A stretch of 64,000 bases of DNA from positions 124,001 to 188,000 of the forward strand of contig JAZGTN010000002.1 in NCBI GenBank assembly GCA_037783415.1. Reading direction: 5' to 3'. The position numbers and the translations under genes are program-made. This document shows positions 53,301 through 62,600 of the stretch, in pieces. The notes beneath the pieces are model-generated. The model saw only the letters and a program-made list of their open reading frames with translations, ran no database searches and had not been told where the DNA came from. The DNA comes from Leptasterias polaris (Eukaryota; Echinodermata; Asteroidea; Forcipulatida; Asteriidae). Each line of letters begins with the position of its first letter. Within the stretch, counting starts at the first letter, position 1.

Positions 53301-53936
53301 AGTCTGCATGGTTCTGGTCTTGATGTTGTCTCAACATATAAGTACCTTGGCATCACTATCAACAACACATTAACTTGGACTGATCATGTAAATTCCGTGG
53401 TGTCCAAGGCAAACCGTATCCTTGGGTTCATCTGGCAAGTCGCTGGTGGGACATCTTCAACAGCCCTTCGATCCCTTTATTTGTCCCTCGTCCTACCAAT
53501 CTTAGAGTATGGGTTGCCTGCCTGGTGCCCATACACCTCATCATTATCGGCCAAGCTAGAGAGCGTCCAACGTCGGGCAAGCAGGATGTGTCTGAAACAA
53601 CAGAGAGGTGCCATGCCATACGATGACCGCTTAAAAGCCCTCAACTGGATCAACCTCACTAATAGGAGACAGCATCATGTGGTCACCTTCACAATTAAAT
53701 CCTTGTATGGACTCATTGACTGCCGTTCACTTAAGTCTAACACGATTATAAATGCCCGCCATCAAGACATCATAACATTTAACCATCACTATGCGAGAAC
53801 TCTAGCCCTCAAGAACTCCCCAATACATTCATTTCCTCGTATTTGGTCCAGCTTGCCCACTCACATCAAAGACTCTGTTGTTTTAGACAGCCTTAAGTGT
53901 TTTTGTAGAAATCTGTTATCCTATTTCCATGATTAA
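50346..53936 (+). CDS. Retrotransposon polyprotein: 2A motif, PHD-like zinc finger, APE endonuclease, reverse transcriptase (1196 aa)
   Basis: Starts at ATG in a strong context (ACCATGG). Residues 1-30 are hydrophobic, like a signal or anchor. At 157-164 the motif D-I-E-S-N-P-G-P, preceded by a Leu-rich LTLSGCG, is a 2A-type ribosome-skipping sequence. It would release a 163-residue leader and start the rest at Pro164. A PHD-like zinc finger follows (C169, C172, through WHQKC to CPDC near 217-220). The APE endonuclease has LLLNARSIRNK, E302 in ITETW, GDFN at 407-410 and SDHH at 476-479. The reverse transcriptase has NYRP at 765-768, DFSKAFD at 839-845, GVPQGSVLGP and FADD at 926-929. The C-terminus is of the usual CR1 type. 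2A-bearing CR1-like elements are known from sea urchins. All catalytic motifs appear intact. Confidence 0.95.
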   Translation: MAHAFCLALIFLKIFAISSSISIAIYISYERALSTDHTSSFLHRNADQGSGIWTEFVPDFQPSLPVLQDSCMTHCTPDRFYNQADSIFCVTANSLCDTATSLCSQHAAGYYAKLNPMWLNSREKTSTRKRSKFGKAPSKYYPNSTSTFNLTLSGCGDIESNPGPIKDPCGRCSRPVKCNQRSLLCEDCNKYWHQKCIPDMSIILYNELISSTIDWFCPDCTHLQGLPFASCSDTSFCEMFSDLDGGIIDNTSNELPANSPPKHLPKSGISGLLLNARSIRNKQHDLLSYLQLYPVDIAIITETWMSAEDTDLFASLPGYSIIRRDRNSRGGGIMALVNDSLLPTHLKNFHCDIELTWLSLTFNRTNWLIGIVYRPPNSDVSFFDKLQDACDMVQPTLHGYEGAILLGDFNIDWSMESSSMSNLQELTNSIGFTQLVDEVTRQSNTNPSTGTIIDLVFSNRPDKFRTVKTIANPVNSDHHAVYFEFSANRTPIQPQVLRSFLQYKKADVAHLEMLLHLAPWSAFLDDGNPNASWEGFNDILDAAIRDSVPRLKRRRRNSPWITTELKQLIRSKHKLFRKAKHSNSASAWLQYKKVRNKVKNTMKVSYWNYVNRLFASDDNKRSFWCFVRDQRKSKSPPALQSAIGKLMHKPAEIAHAFNTLFTSIHSPAVTCPDSPPACSLLIPDLPQTSISLGWLTKSLSSLSPYKAPGPDSISPTILKMVASSIAPPLLRVMNSSLASGCLPLDWKLSQITPVFKAGSRTAIKNYRPVALTSVICKILEKAVAENIKNHVSSLCLGNEEQHGFTAHKSCVTQLTNTIHDWATILDAPRPPRIDIIFLDFSKAFDRMPHHILLEKLAHNFNIRGTTWNWLKSFLTGRQQRVTYRGSVSSWEPVTSGVPQGSVLGPLLFNLFINDISNNLRTTSRLFADDTIIYNPIKSHQDELALQTDITELGRWSVSNGMELNISKCKVMHMSRSKSLSHLPVYSLHGSGLDVVSTYKYLGITINNTLTWTDHVNSVVSKANRILGFIWQVAGGTSSTALRSLYLSLVLPILEYGLPAWCPYTSSLSAKLESVQRRASRMCLKQQRGAMPYDDRLKALNWINLTNRRQHHVVTFTIKSLYGLIDCRSLKSNTIINARHQDIITFNHHYARTLALKNSPIHSFPRIWSSLPTHIKDSVVLDSLKCFCRNLLSYFHD

Positions 53937-54730
53937 GTCTATTGACAGCTCGATTTAAATTCTCCTGCTTCTCAACCTGCTTATATACTTCCCACTAAAA
54001 ATTGATAAGTATAATTCCTATCCATCTGCTGTTCATGCTAAACTTAAAGCTTTTATTTTTATTTTTATTTTGTACTTGCCTGTTTATCAAACTGCTTGAT
54101 GTTGGCTTGTTTGTGGAATGGTTGGGTGTTGTTAGCTTATATGGGGTGTTTATCTGGTTGGGTCTTATGTTTGATTACTTATTTGTATGTAAATACAAAT
54201 ACGGGGAACATTTTGTCGTTGGTTGGTCGATGTAGCCTGGTACTCGCGCTCAAAACGTGTGGGGTGCCGGGCAATGTCGGCCAATTGACGACGGGTGGTC
54301 CTTGTGCGAACTTGACCTTGACCTGACAATTTGTGCATTTAATTAACACTATTATTTTTTCTTAAATATCCTTTTAGTTCATTTTTATTTTGCTCATTGA
54401 TTTGTATTTATTTATTTGCATTTTTTTAATTTTTTTATTGCATTTCTTTTTGACTTAATATAATATTAATTTTATATTAATATTATTTTATATTATTGTA
54501 TATACACATGTAGATATATTTATTTATTTAATGAATCCTCTCTGTGACTGGACCAACAAGCTTTCGGGCTACAGTGTTTGAGTACACTTTTGTTGATCCT
54601 GGCCATCACAGATTGGTTTTTATGTTTGTTTGTCTTCACTGTATCCTCTATCCCATTCCCTCTTAGTCGTTACCGTATTATTGTACATGTATTCTGTTCC
54701 CTAATGTATTGTTCGCTTGTTTTATTGGCT

Positions 54731-54761
54731 GAATAAAGAATAAGAATAAGAATAAGAATAG
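54731..54761 (+). repeat. (GAATAA)n terminal repeat of the retrotransposon
   Basis: GAATAAAGAATAAGAATAAG continues to 54761. CR1/L2-like elements end in such short tandem repeats rather than long poly(A). Confidence 0.9.
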
Positions 54762-54929
54762 ACCTATTAGTATTACTACCTGCAGAAGAAAATTTTAAAG
54801 AGTAGTAAAGAAATGGTTCATAAAAAAAATATGTATAACACTGATCGAGTCGATTGCCTGTGTGTTGCGTGTCTTTCTAGTCTTGATTGGCTAAGGTGCT
54901 TTTGTATTAGTCTCTTGTAGTACCAACAT

Positions 54930-55545
54930 CAACTGGCTTGGAGGCTGCCACGGAGGGACTGGGCAAGTCTACGAATCGGCATCAAGTTTTGAGCAAGAAG
55001 TTTGTGTGACACATTTATATCTCTTCTCCAGTAATTCGGGTTGCGATATCGGCGACAACGGCGACATGTGGTATTCATGATATAAGTGGTATAAAATGTT
55101 TTGAAATACCTTTGAAAAAAGTGTTGCGTCAGTGGTGAACTGTTGTTCATTGTATGGTTCTTGGTTGGTTATCCTCCAAAATACTCCATGAAAGAGTTTT
55201 GACTGGAGGTGGCGGAGGGTGGACTAAGGACAAATAGTCTTTTCATTGAGAACAGCGGCTTTAAATAATGTTGAACAGGATTGAGTAATGGTAGACTGCT
55301 GGAGGTTGTTCCAAGACTTAATGGTTCGGGGAAAAAAAGAGTTGGCATAAACTTGTGAGTTGGTAGCAGGAATTTGAAATTGGTTTGAGTGTCCTCGTCT
55401 GCATCTGTCAGGTTTGGGGTTTGTATAGGTCTGGTAACTAATATCGAGATGCCCATTTATCATTTTATAAAGGCAATTTAATCTATGTATGGACATCAAT
55501 AAGAGTGTACGCGTAAGCCGTTTCAGGGATACTACCATCTGGAAG
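54930..55545 (-). mobile_element. CR1/jockey-like LINE, 3'-terminal fragment
   Basis: The minus-strand frame from about 55545 to 55224 reads RLNCLYKMINGHLD, RRGHSNQFQIPATN and YANSFFPRTIKSWNNL. The SFFPRTI-x-WN-x-L block is a hallmark of the C-terminus of these retroelements. The palm and endonuclease are missing. The sequence down to about 54930 may be its 3' UTR. Confidence 0.8.
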
Positions 55546-55571
55546 GTGGCAATTGAATAATAATAATAATA

Positions 55572-56765
55572 TAGGTTTTCTCGGTCAATTTCGGCAAATG
55601 AGCAACCAATTTAACCACTGAACCATTCTATTTCGCGCGAAATCGAATGCTACTGAAAAGGGTCATTCGATTTCGTTTTATGACTAGTCAAATGTACTGT
55701 TGCGTCATTCGATTTAACAAAATAATCATTCAATTTAACAATTCATCAAAGCAGCATTCAAATTCGCAGGAGCTTTTTGAGGCGTGTGTTTAGTCATTCA
55801 AATTCATTTTTGGGCAGTCATTTCTGTAATTTGTACAATCTAAAAAACGCTCTGTTAAACTTTCGTTTCCTTTCGAATGTTAAAGGCATAAACACGGTTC
55901 ACTTATTGGCACTTGAGTTATTTTGCCGATGTACCTCGAAGACGAGCTTTCGCTACAGTTTTAGACGCATTTTTCTAGAAAATGGCAGCTCGTGGTCGCT
56001 ACGCAAGAGTGTCCCAGGTAGATCGAGAAAGTTTGATTGAGGCCTTCGAGGGAAAAGAGCAAGACTACCTTGAGCTTGCGGTCAATTTGAAGTCAACAAG
56101 TCCACAGCAGTGGTACAACCATACCCAACCATAAATGCCAAGCTGTCTGGCACGCCAGCAGATTGATGGTTGAGAAAGAAACAACATAGACAATAAGAAA
56201 CCAGGGAAAACATAAAGAAACACCCCATTCAAAAACATACAAAATTAGGTCTTTATCAGTTAACCAATAAAGATCCCCCCAACAAAATCAAAAAAAGAAT
56301 AAAGAAGAAAACAAAGAAGAAAACAAACCTAATGGGCCCCATGTAGAATCTACTGGAAACATAAATAAAGAAAGAACAAAATTTGCCTGAATTAAATTGA
56401 AGATACAAAACAGATGCCTTGTATACAGTTTATCTGTTTAGTCGCATTTCGTTATCGTACTTATTTGAGTTCTCATTTAGCGAAATTGATTGCCTCTTTA
56501 CGAAATTGAAAGAAATAAATAAGTAAAAATCTCCAGTCGAACCAGCTTTGCTAAATTGAATGATGATTGTGCGTCACGAAAAAGAATGACGATATACTAA
56601 ATTGAACACAGTGCTATAAAGGAATTTGAATGCCTAAAAACGAAATTGAATGACCGAATTCTGAATTTGAAACGCAGCAAAAACTGGAGAGGCAAAATAG
56701 CTTTAATTCGAACGCACGAAAATGAAATCGGCTGCTCCTTTGCCGAATTTGACCGAGAAAACCTA
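55572..56765 (+). mobile_element. Tc1/IS630-like DNA transposon, deleted, with TA flanks and iterated sub-terminal motifs
   Basis: The left end TAGGTTTTCTCGGTCAATTT and right end AAATTTGACCGAGAAAACCTA (inverse) are flanked by TA (55570-55571, 56766-56767). Next to the left end, CATTCGATTT/CATTCAATTT motifs recur. Next to the right end, their inverse (AAATTGAATG) recurs, giving about ten copies in all. A transposase N-terminal remnant lies inside. TA duplication plus the helix-turn-helix remnant point to the Tc1/mariner/IS630 superfamily. Confidence 0.8.
55982..56134 (+). pseudogene. N-terminal remnant of a Tc1/IS630-like transposase (50 codons)
   Basis: Begins MAARGRYARVSQVDRESLI and continues EAFEGKEQDYLELAVNL, then diverges and stops at TAA 56132. 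The first 35 residues look like the first helices of the paired-type DNA-binding domain of IS630/Tc1 transposases (R-x-x-I/L-I-E-A-F-E, D-Y-L-x-L-A). The catalytic DDE part has been lost between here and the right end. Confidence 0.55.
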
Positions 56766-56839
56766 TACTTGATTCTTATAATTATACGGGCGGATCAAAG
56801 AGCTTTCTTCCCGCAAGGTGTGTGGAGCTATACGTTTTG

Positions 56840-57010
56840 AAGTATGGGGGGGGGGGGGCGGTTGGAGGGAAGGAGGCTGATTTGACCACAATAAGTTTGG
56901 AAGCACAAAGGACAAAATGGAAGTTGGGAAGAGGGAGAAAAGGAAATTAGTTAGTAAATAAGGCAGACTAAAAAGGTGGATATCTGTGGGAAGAAAGGCA
57001 CAGTCAAAAG
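56840..57010. repeat. Poly-G tract and purine-rich repeat
   Basis: The G run at 56847-56859 is followed by TTTGACCACAATAAGTTTGG and AGCACAAAGGACAA. The same string (TTGACCACAAGAAGTTGGGA, ACACAAAGGACAA) follows the G run at 59203. Confidence 0.65.
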
Positions 57011-57044
57011 GTTATTAGTCATATCCATCTTGGTTTTCAAACCA

Positions 57045-57388
57045 TAAATAAAATAATAATTTTTCGATTTATATAGCGCGTAGTAATTAACACTTAATTC
57101 TCAATGCGCTTTACATTAGTGCCCTGGTCATTGGGCTAATAACATTCCTTTAATCTTTCTCTGCTCCCTGGGGAGTATACAGCCTTGTGCTGCCATGGCT
57201 TTTTCAAACACAATATCAACCTCTACCCTTGCAGGTACCCATTTATACCCCTGGGTGAAGAGAAGCAATTATAGCTAAGTGCCTTGCTCAAGGACACAAG
57301 CGTCATGACCGGGACTCGAACCCACACCCTGATGACTTAACCACCAGAACTTAAATCCGATGCTCTTAACCACTCGGCCATGACACCC
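57045..57388 (-). mobile_element. tRNA-derived SINE (family B), full-length
   Basis: Matches 31520-31852. The minus strand starts with GTGTCATGGCCGAGTGGTTA, has GTGGGTTCGAGTCCCGG as box B, then TCCTTGAGCAAGGCAC, and ends near GCGCTATATAAATCG. Confidence 0.85.
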
Positions 57389-57399
57389 ATTCAAACCAT

Positions 57400-57970
57400 G
57401 GGGTTGAATGGTCTGGTTTGCGCCTTATCCACAGTTTCTCACGACTCAGACAAACAGCCTGTTTGTGGTTAACTTGTGTCTCAATGCCCTGTAAAGTCAT
57501 GTCAGAAATAGAGTGATTAGGAAGATTGAAGTGATGTCCTACAAATTTGTATCCAGCTTTTGGGTTTTGACTATGGATCTGTTGCCGAAGAAACTCCCTT
57601 TGTGTGAAGTTCTTGTTTCACCTATAATTATAATGAACATCACAAACTCTGCAAGATATATAGATTAAATTAGTGGTGGTGCAAGTGAAATGAGCCCCAT
57701 GTCTTATGGGTGATACCACCAGTATGGCTGGTGAAGGAGTCACTTTTGTTTAAATTAGTTTGTTTTGAATATTAAGCATTTAGCACAATAGCGTTCAGAA
57801 AGTTTATTGAGTGTCTGGTGCACCCGGATAAGTGCACTTAACCGCTGCCACTGGCGGCCTTCAGCTTTTTAAAATATGTTTTCCATGGTAGAGTATTTGC
57901 ATGCGCTCATATTTTCGCCCATAATAGAGATATATTGATTGTGTACATTCAAAACAGCTACCAAGGGCGG
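57400..57970. other. Intergenic, no gene seen
   Basis: Contains low-grade repeats but no coding domain. A Penelope- or LINE-like origin for 57470-57660 cannot be shown. Confidence 0.35.
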
Positions 57971-57977
57971 CCTTTAA

Positions 57978-58931
57978 AGGGACACGTTGCCTTCAAATCT
58001 CGTGAAATTTTTACTGTTTGGAGGTGTTCCTTATCCTTATTAAGAGTTGTTCTTGCAATAAAACACCTTTAATGTGTAATAATTAGTGAATGGTGATTTA
58101 AAAAAACAACATTGGCCTCTGACCCCTCGACATCTTTCCCGCGAAACGTATATGTATTTCCAGCCGTAAATACCATCGTCCATGTAATGGCAAAATGCGC
58201 GATGAACAGTAGTTAGGCTGTTGTCGTAGCCTGGTAAACCTATCAGATGAACACTGGGTAACATACCATTCTCTACCTCTACTCTGATGCTAGCACAGTG
58301 GGCCCGAAATTGCCAGCCGCGTATTCGCGGAATAACCAGCCGCATATTCTGAAAAATAGAATACATGCAGTACAGGGAGGTGAGTATAATATGGCTCATC
58401 TATTCACCTTCCTGTGTTGCATGTATTCTATTTTCGGAATATGTGGCTAGTTATTCCGCGAATACGCGGCGTAGCTTCAGGTAGCTCGGTTTGAATGAAC
58501 GTGTATGTAAACACCTACACCGTTCATAATTATGTCAAAATGGTTCGCCACAAAAAACAGATTTAAGACGTGTACATAAAGAAGAAACCTCGTCAATCAG
58601 GGTAAGAAAACTGTCATGGGACTAACCGAGAGAAACAACCGGTGTTGTTTATAGCACGGACACGGCACATCACAGCAGCACTCTAATCATCATTTTACGA
58701 CTGGAAATAAGACTAGTCGGAACACGTCGGCCATTTATGGGAGTCAAAATCTTGACTCCCATAAATGGCGGATCGTGTTAGTTCACGAATAAATGGAAAA
58801 ACCACACAGTTTTGAGGAATGTTTGTGTGGATCATTATATTCTACTTTTAAAACATCTTTCCGATCGTGTTCATTTCACATCAAACGCTTGTTATAGCCC
58901 AAAGCGCCCAATCAGAAGGCAACGTGTCCCT
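57978..58931. mobile_element. TTAA-flanked TIR DNA transposon (non-autonomous), short copy
   Basis: AGGGACACGTTGCCTTCAAA and GAAGGCAACGTGTCCCT ends are flanked by TTAA at 57974-57977 and 58932-58935. It is inverted relative to the copy at 35328-37102 and lacks the extra roughly 765 bp. It contains the same TTTATGGGAGTCA hairpin (about 58730-58770). No transposase. Confidence 0.88.
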
Positions 58932-58935
58932 TTAA

Positions 58936-59300
58936 CTTTTATTGAGAAAATAGAATTAGCTGTTGCAAACTGCTTACCAACCAAAAGGACCTGTGGTATA
59001 AATGCAAAACATAAGTTAGTGGCCTGACGTTTCGACCCCAGCAGAGTCTTTCTCGAAGGCTAAATGACAACACAACACACATACAAGCAGACAAGAGTTG
59101 CAAGAGTAGTCAAGTGGAAATACATGAATAGAGAGAGTGGAGGGAGAAAAGCAGAAAGCATTCAGAGAAGGCAGTGGGTAAGCAGGGATTATGAAGACAA
59201 AGGGGGGGGGGGGGGGGTTATGAAGGGATCGAAGGGGATAGCTTGACCACAAGAAGTTGGGAACACAAAGGACAACTTTGATTGTGTTTTGTCCATGGTA
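58936..59300. repeat. Repeat with GACGTTTCGACCCCAGCAGAG, then poly-G
   Basis: The string GCCTGACGTTTCGACCCC, followed by a purine-rich stretch and the G run at 59203-59218, resembles a dispersed repeat, part of which is also at 56840-57000. Confidence 0.5.
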
Positions 59301-59643
59301 GATTTGCATATTACTCATATGTTTTTCTACGGACTGAGTTATATAATTATATTGTTCCCATTTAATGACCCCACAGAGATTCAAGGTGAATGCATGAAAC
59401 GGCTTTAAGATCGGTAATTGTTTCCATTGTAGGTGAATACACTTAACTTGGGTGATGGGTCCTCAGGGATAGACAAACCCTCAGCCCTTCCAGGAAATTA
59501 CAAGGGTTCATGAAGCGCAACACACAAACTTGGTTACTACTTACTAGTGCAGACACGTCGTGGTCAGTCAGTATATGGATACTACTCATACGTACTTCTT
59601 GATGTTGAATTGTTGCATCGTAACCAACTTTCAAATCACCAAC

Positions 59644-62600
59644 ATGAGATCTACGACTCTGTTCTTTGTGGTTGCGATCAGCGGTAAGTCAACCCGTAAC
59701 AACATGATAATTATCAATCAAGTTAGATTTGACGACTAGTAAAAATGTAGTACCTAAAGAATTATCTTCTGGAATTGTTTTTAGTCTGATTTTTCCTACC
59801 TCCATGGTCTGATGTTATTGTCAGCCGTTGTAGCTGTCTGTATCGGTCCTACTAAATACTGTCAACACGCCGTCAACACCTCCAATATACATTTTAAATC
59901 GACAAAAGAGGCATAGAACTGTAAAGTATGGGCTAAAAGAGAATATACATTGGTTTGAGGTTACATTTCTTTCATGAAAATTGGGTTTATTTCCCGCATT
60001 TATTTTTTTTTAGTCGTTGGCCGCCATCTTGCCTTCTCACGTAGCTTGGACCATACCATTACGCTAAAGGGGCGATAATATTAGACAATACACCAATAGA
60101 GGTCGGTCGTTACCACCCAGCCATCAGCTGCAGCAAGGCGCCCTCTGTTGGCATGATAATTGCATTACTTGCACACCCATACATGAATGGTACAGTCCAA
60201 CCTCCGTGAGAAGGCAAGATGGCGGCCAACGGCTATGCTGCTTAGAGATAATTTTTTTTCGCGTGAAATAAACCCAATTTTTATAAAAGAAATATAACCT
60301 CAAACCAATGTATATTCTCTTTTAGCCCATACTTTACAGTTCTATGCCTCCTTTTGTCGATTTAAAATGTATATTGGAGGTGTTGACGGCGTGTTGACGG
60401 TACCGTGCGTGTTGACGGTATTTAGTAGGACCCGTCTCTGTATGCAATGCTTTTTGGAAATCGGTTGCTTTGGTAGTAAATGTTTGTTGGTTTGTTTTGT
60501 TACACAACAGTCACCAACAATTCGAATATCGATGTTATGGTAGATCATCTACGCTCAACCAGGAAAATACCTGTCCTGAACTACTCTATACACTTTTCGT
60601 TGAATGAAATTAACTTGCTGACTGGATAATAATCCTGATAAATAATATAGTTAACCATACAGCATACTTACGGATCGAAATCCATACTATGAAGGTCATG
60701 TCCTCTCAACTGGCCTTTGTGAATTGACACAAAAAGTCCTGTCCACAAAAAAAATAAAAAAAATCCATAAACCGAGTGACCTTAATTTCTGCAAACTTGC
60801 TAGCGAATTTCTTTGCCATTATTGAGTGGGACAAACCTCCGGGAAAAATGACCAAAATGTGGTGTGACCTCTTTATATTAAAACGGATTATTAGAAAGAT
60901 TAACGTATTTACTTTACAATACCGAGCACCTTAATACGTTTGAAGAGGGGCTTCAATGTCAAATTCAGTTTAGTGATCCACTCATTTTTCAATAATTGAG
61001 TCATTATGAAAAAGGGGGTGAACTTACGAGTCTCTAATCTCAAGTTAAAATGGTTTTAAAATGCCACTGTGGTTGATATCCTTCAAGAGTTAGGGCACTT
61101 TTTGTCAAAATTCATGACGTCACAGTTCGCATGATCTGTACATTTTTTTAAGAGAATTTTTTAATTCATTCCTACATTCTGATGAAATTCAATCAAAATG
61201 GCATTGACATTGATTTCATGACTGGCTCAGAAAATCATCTTTAGAATGTACAGATCCATTTGTGTTTGCTGTCCGATGACGTCATGTTTCAAATTTCGCT
61301 CTGAAAGAGTATCGAACAGAATGAGATTTCACACTATTTTAACGTGAGGTTTATAGACTTGTACATTTTCCCCACCGTCATGAGAATTCTATCAATTGGA
61401 ACGCCCTTTAACAAAAAACTTTCCCCAAACAGAAAAACGTCTCACGATCATTACGGTGTGGGGTCCAGCCAGGGGCCCGCTTTGGACTTGGCCAATCAGA
61501 AAGGGATTATTGGCCTAAAATTCTTAAGTATCGTGTGGTCAGCAAAAGACAACCAAATTTGGGCAAACTATTTCCTAGGACAAAGAAACTACTGAGCTTG
61601 CGAAAGACTATGCAACAGCCTTAATGTCTCGGAGGGGGGGGGGGGGCAATTCCGGACATGGCAAATAATGTGCTGTGGTCAGGAGAAACCGTGGGAACAG
61701 TAACTCCGCCCCTTCTCTCTAGGACGTGGTTTAACAATTGTTTGTTTCACGGACTGGTAAGAAGAAGTCTACCACTCACACAGGTGGTGTTTGTCTAAAC
61801 ATGGAGGTAGGAATACCTCCATGTCGAACAACGAATGTAATGGGTGAGGGGCCGGCGTACGGCCCCTGGTGGGGTCCAAGGGCGAAGCTCCATTGGGGGT
61901 CCAGGGGCCGCAAAGCCTCCAGGAGGGTTCGGTTTTGGAGGGTGAAAAATCAAACTTCCATACGCCCCCCGAAAAAGAGCGAAAAGGGCACACTTTTTAA
62001 GCACTTTTGATCTATATTGTTCTAACTGGAAAAATGTATGTAACATCAACGGGCTCCAATACAATTTTACCCCCACACATCAACTAGACCGATGGATGAT
62101 TCTTGAATAAGAATAATACGGCAAACCCAGATGCTATCGATTTGTTTTGCGAAAGTGGCGTTACATAATAATTAATAATCTATATCAGATTGCTGTTTAA
62201 AAATGCAATGCAAAGTTTAACTTTGGCATGAATTTGACGTGTAATTTGGAAAGGGTAGGATTGCATGCCTTTTCAATACCTGCACATAATAAAAAAAAAA
62301 ATTGGAAAGGAAGCAACACGTGATGACATGCTTTTGGATCTGGTCGGTGCATGTTAGGTTTCATGCATATTCATTAAAAACATCGTGGGTAAAAACAACA
62401 ATCCGGCGTTTTTCAATATCAGGTGCAGTATATCAGGTGCAATATCAGGTGCACTTCTCCGGCAATCCCTTGGAAAGGGGAAACAACACGTGAATGCCGG
62501 AACGACGAACAAATTGACACATTGGTTTTATGTTTATGAAATGTATTGTTGGAAATTCAATGTTTAACAATTACAATTGAGATATCATAGAAGAGTAATT

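Larger units (their letters stand above)
50240..54762 (+). mobile_element. Full-length CR1-like non-LTR retrotransposon
   Basis: It has a short 5' UTR, one long intact ORF (50346-53936), an AT-rich 3' UTR of about 0.8 kb and a terminal (GAATAA)n run at 54731-54761. The 5' end is approximate, set just after the inverted AT-rich repeat. An undisturbed 3.6 kb frame implies recent insertion or activity. Confidence 0.85.
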
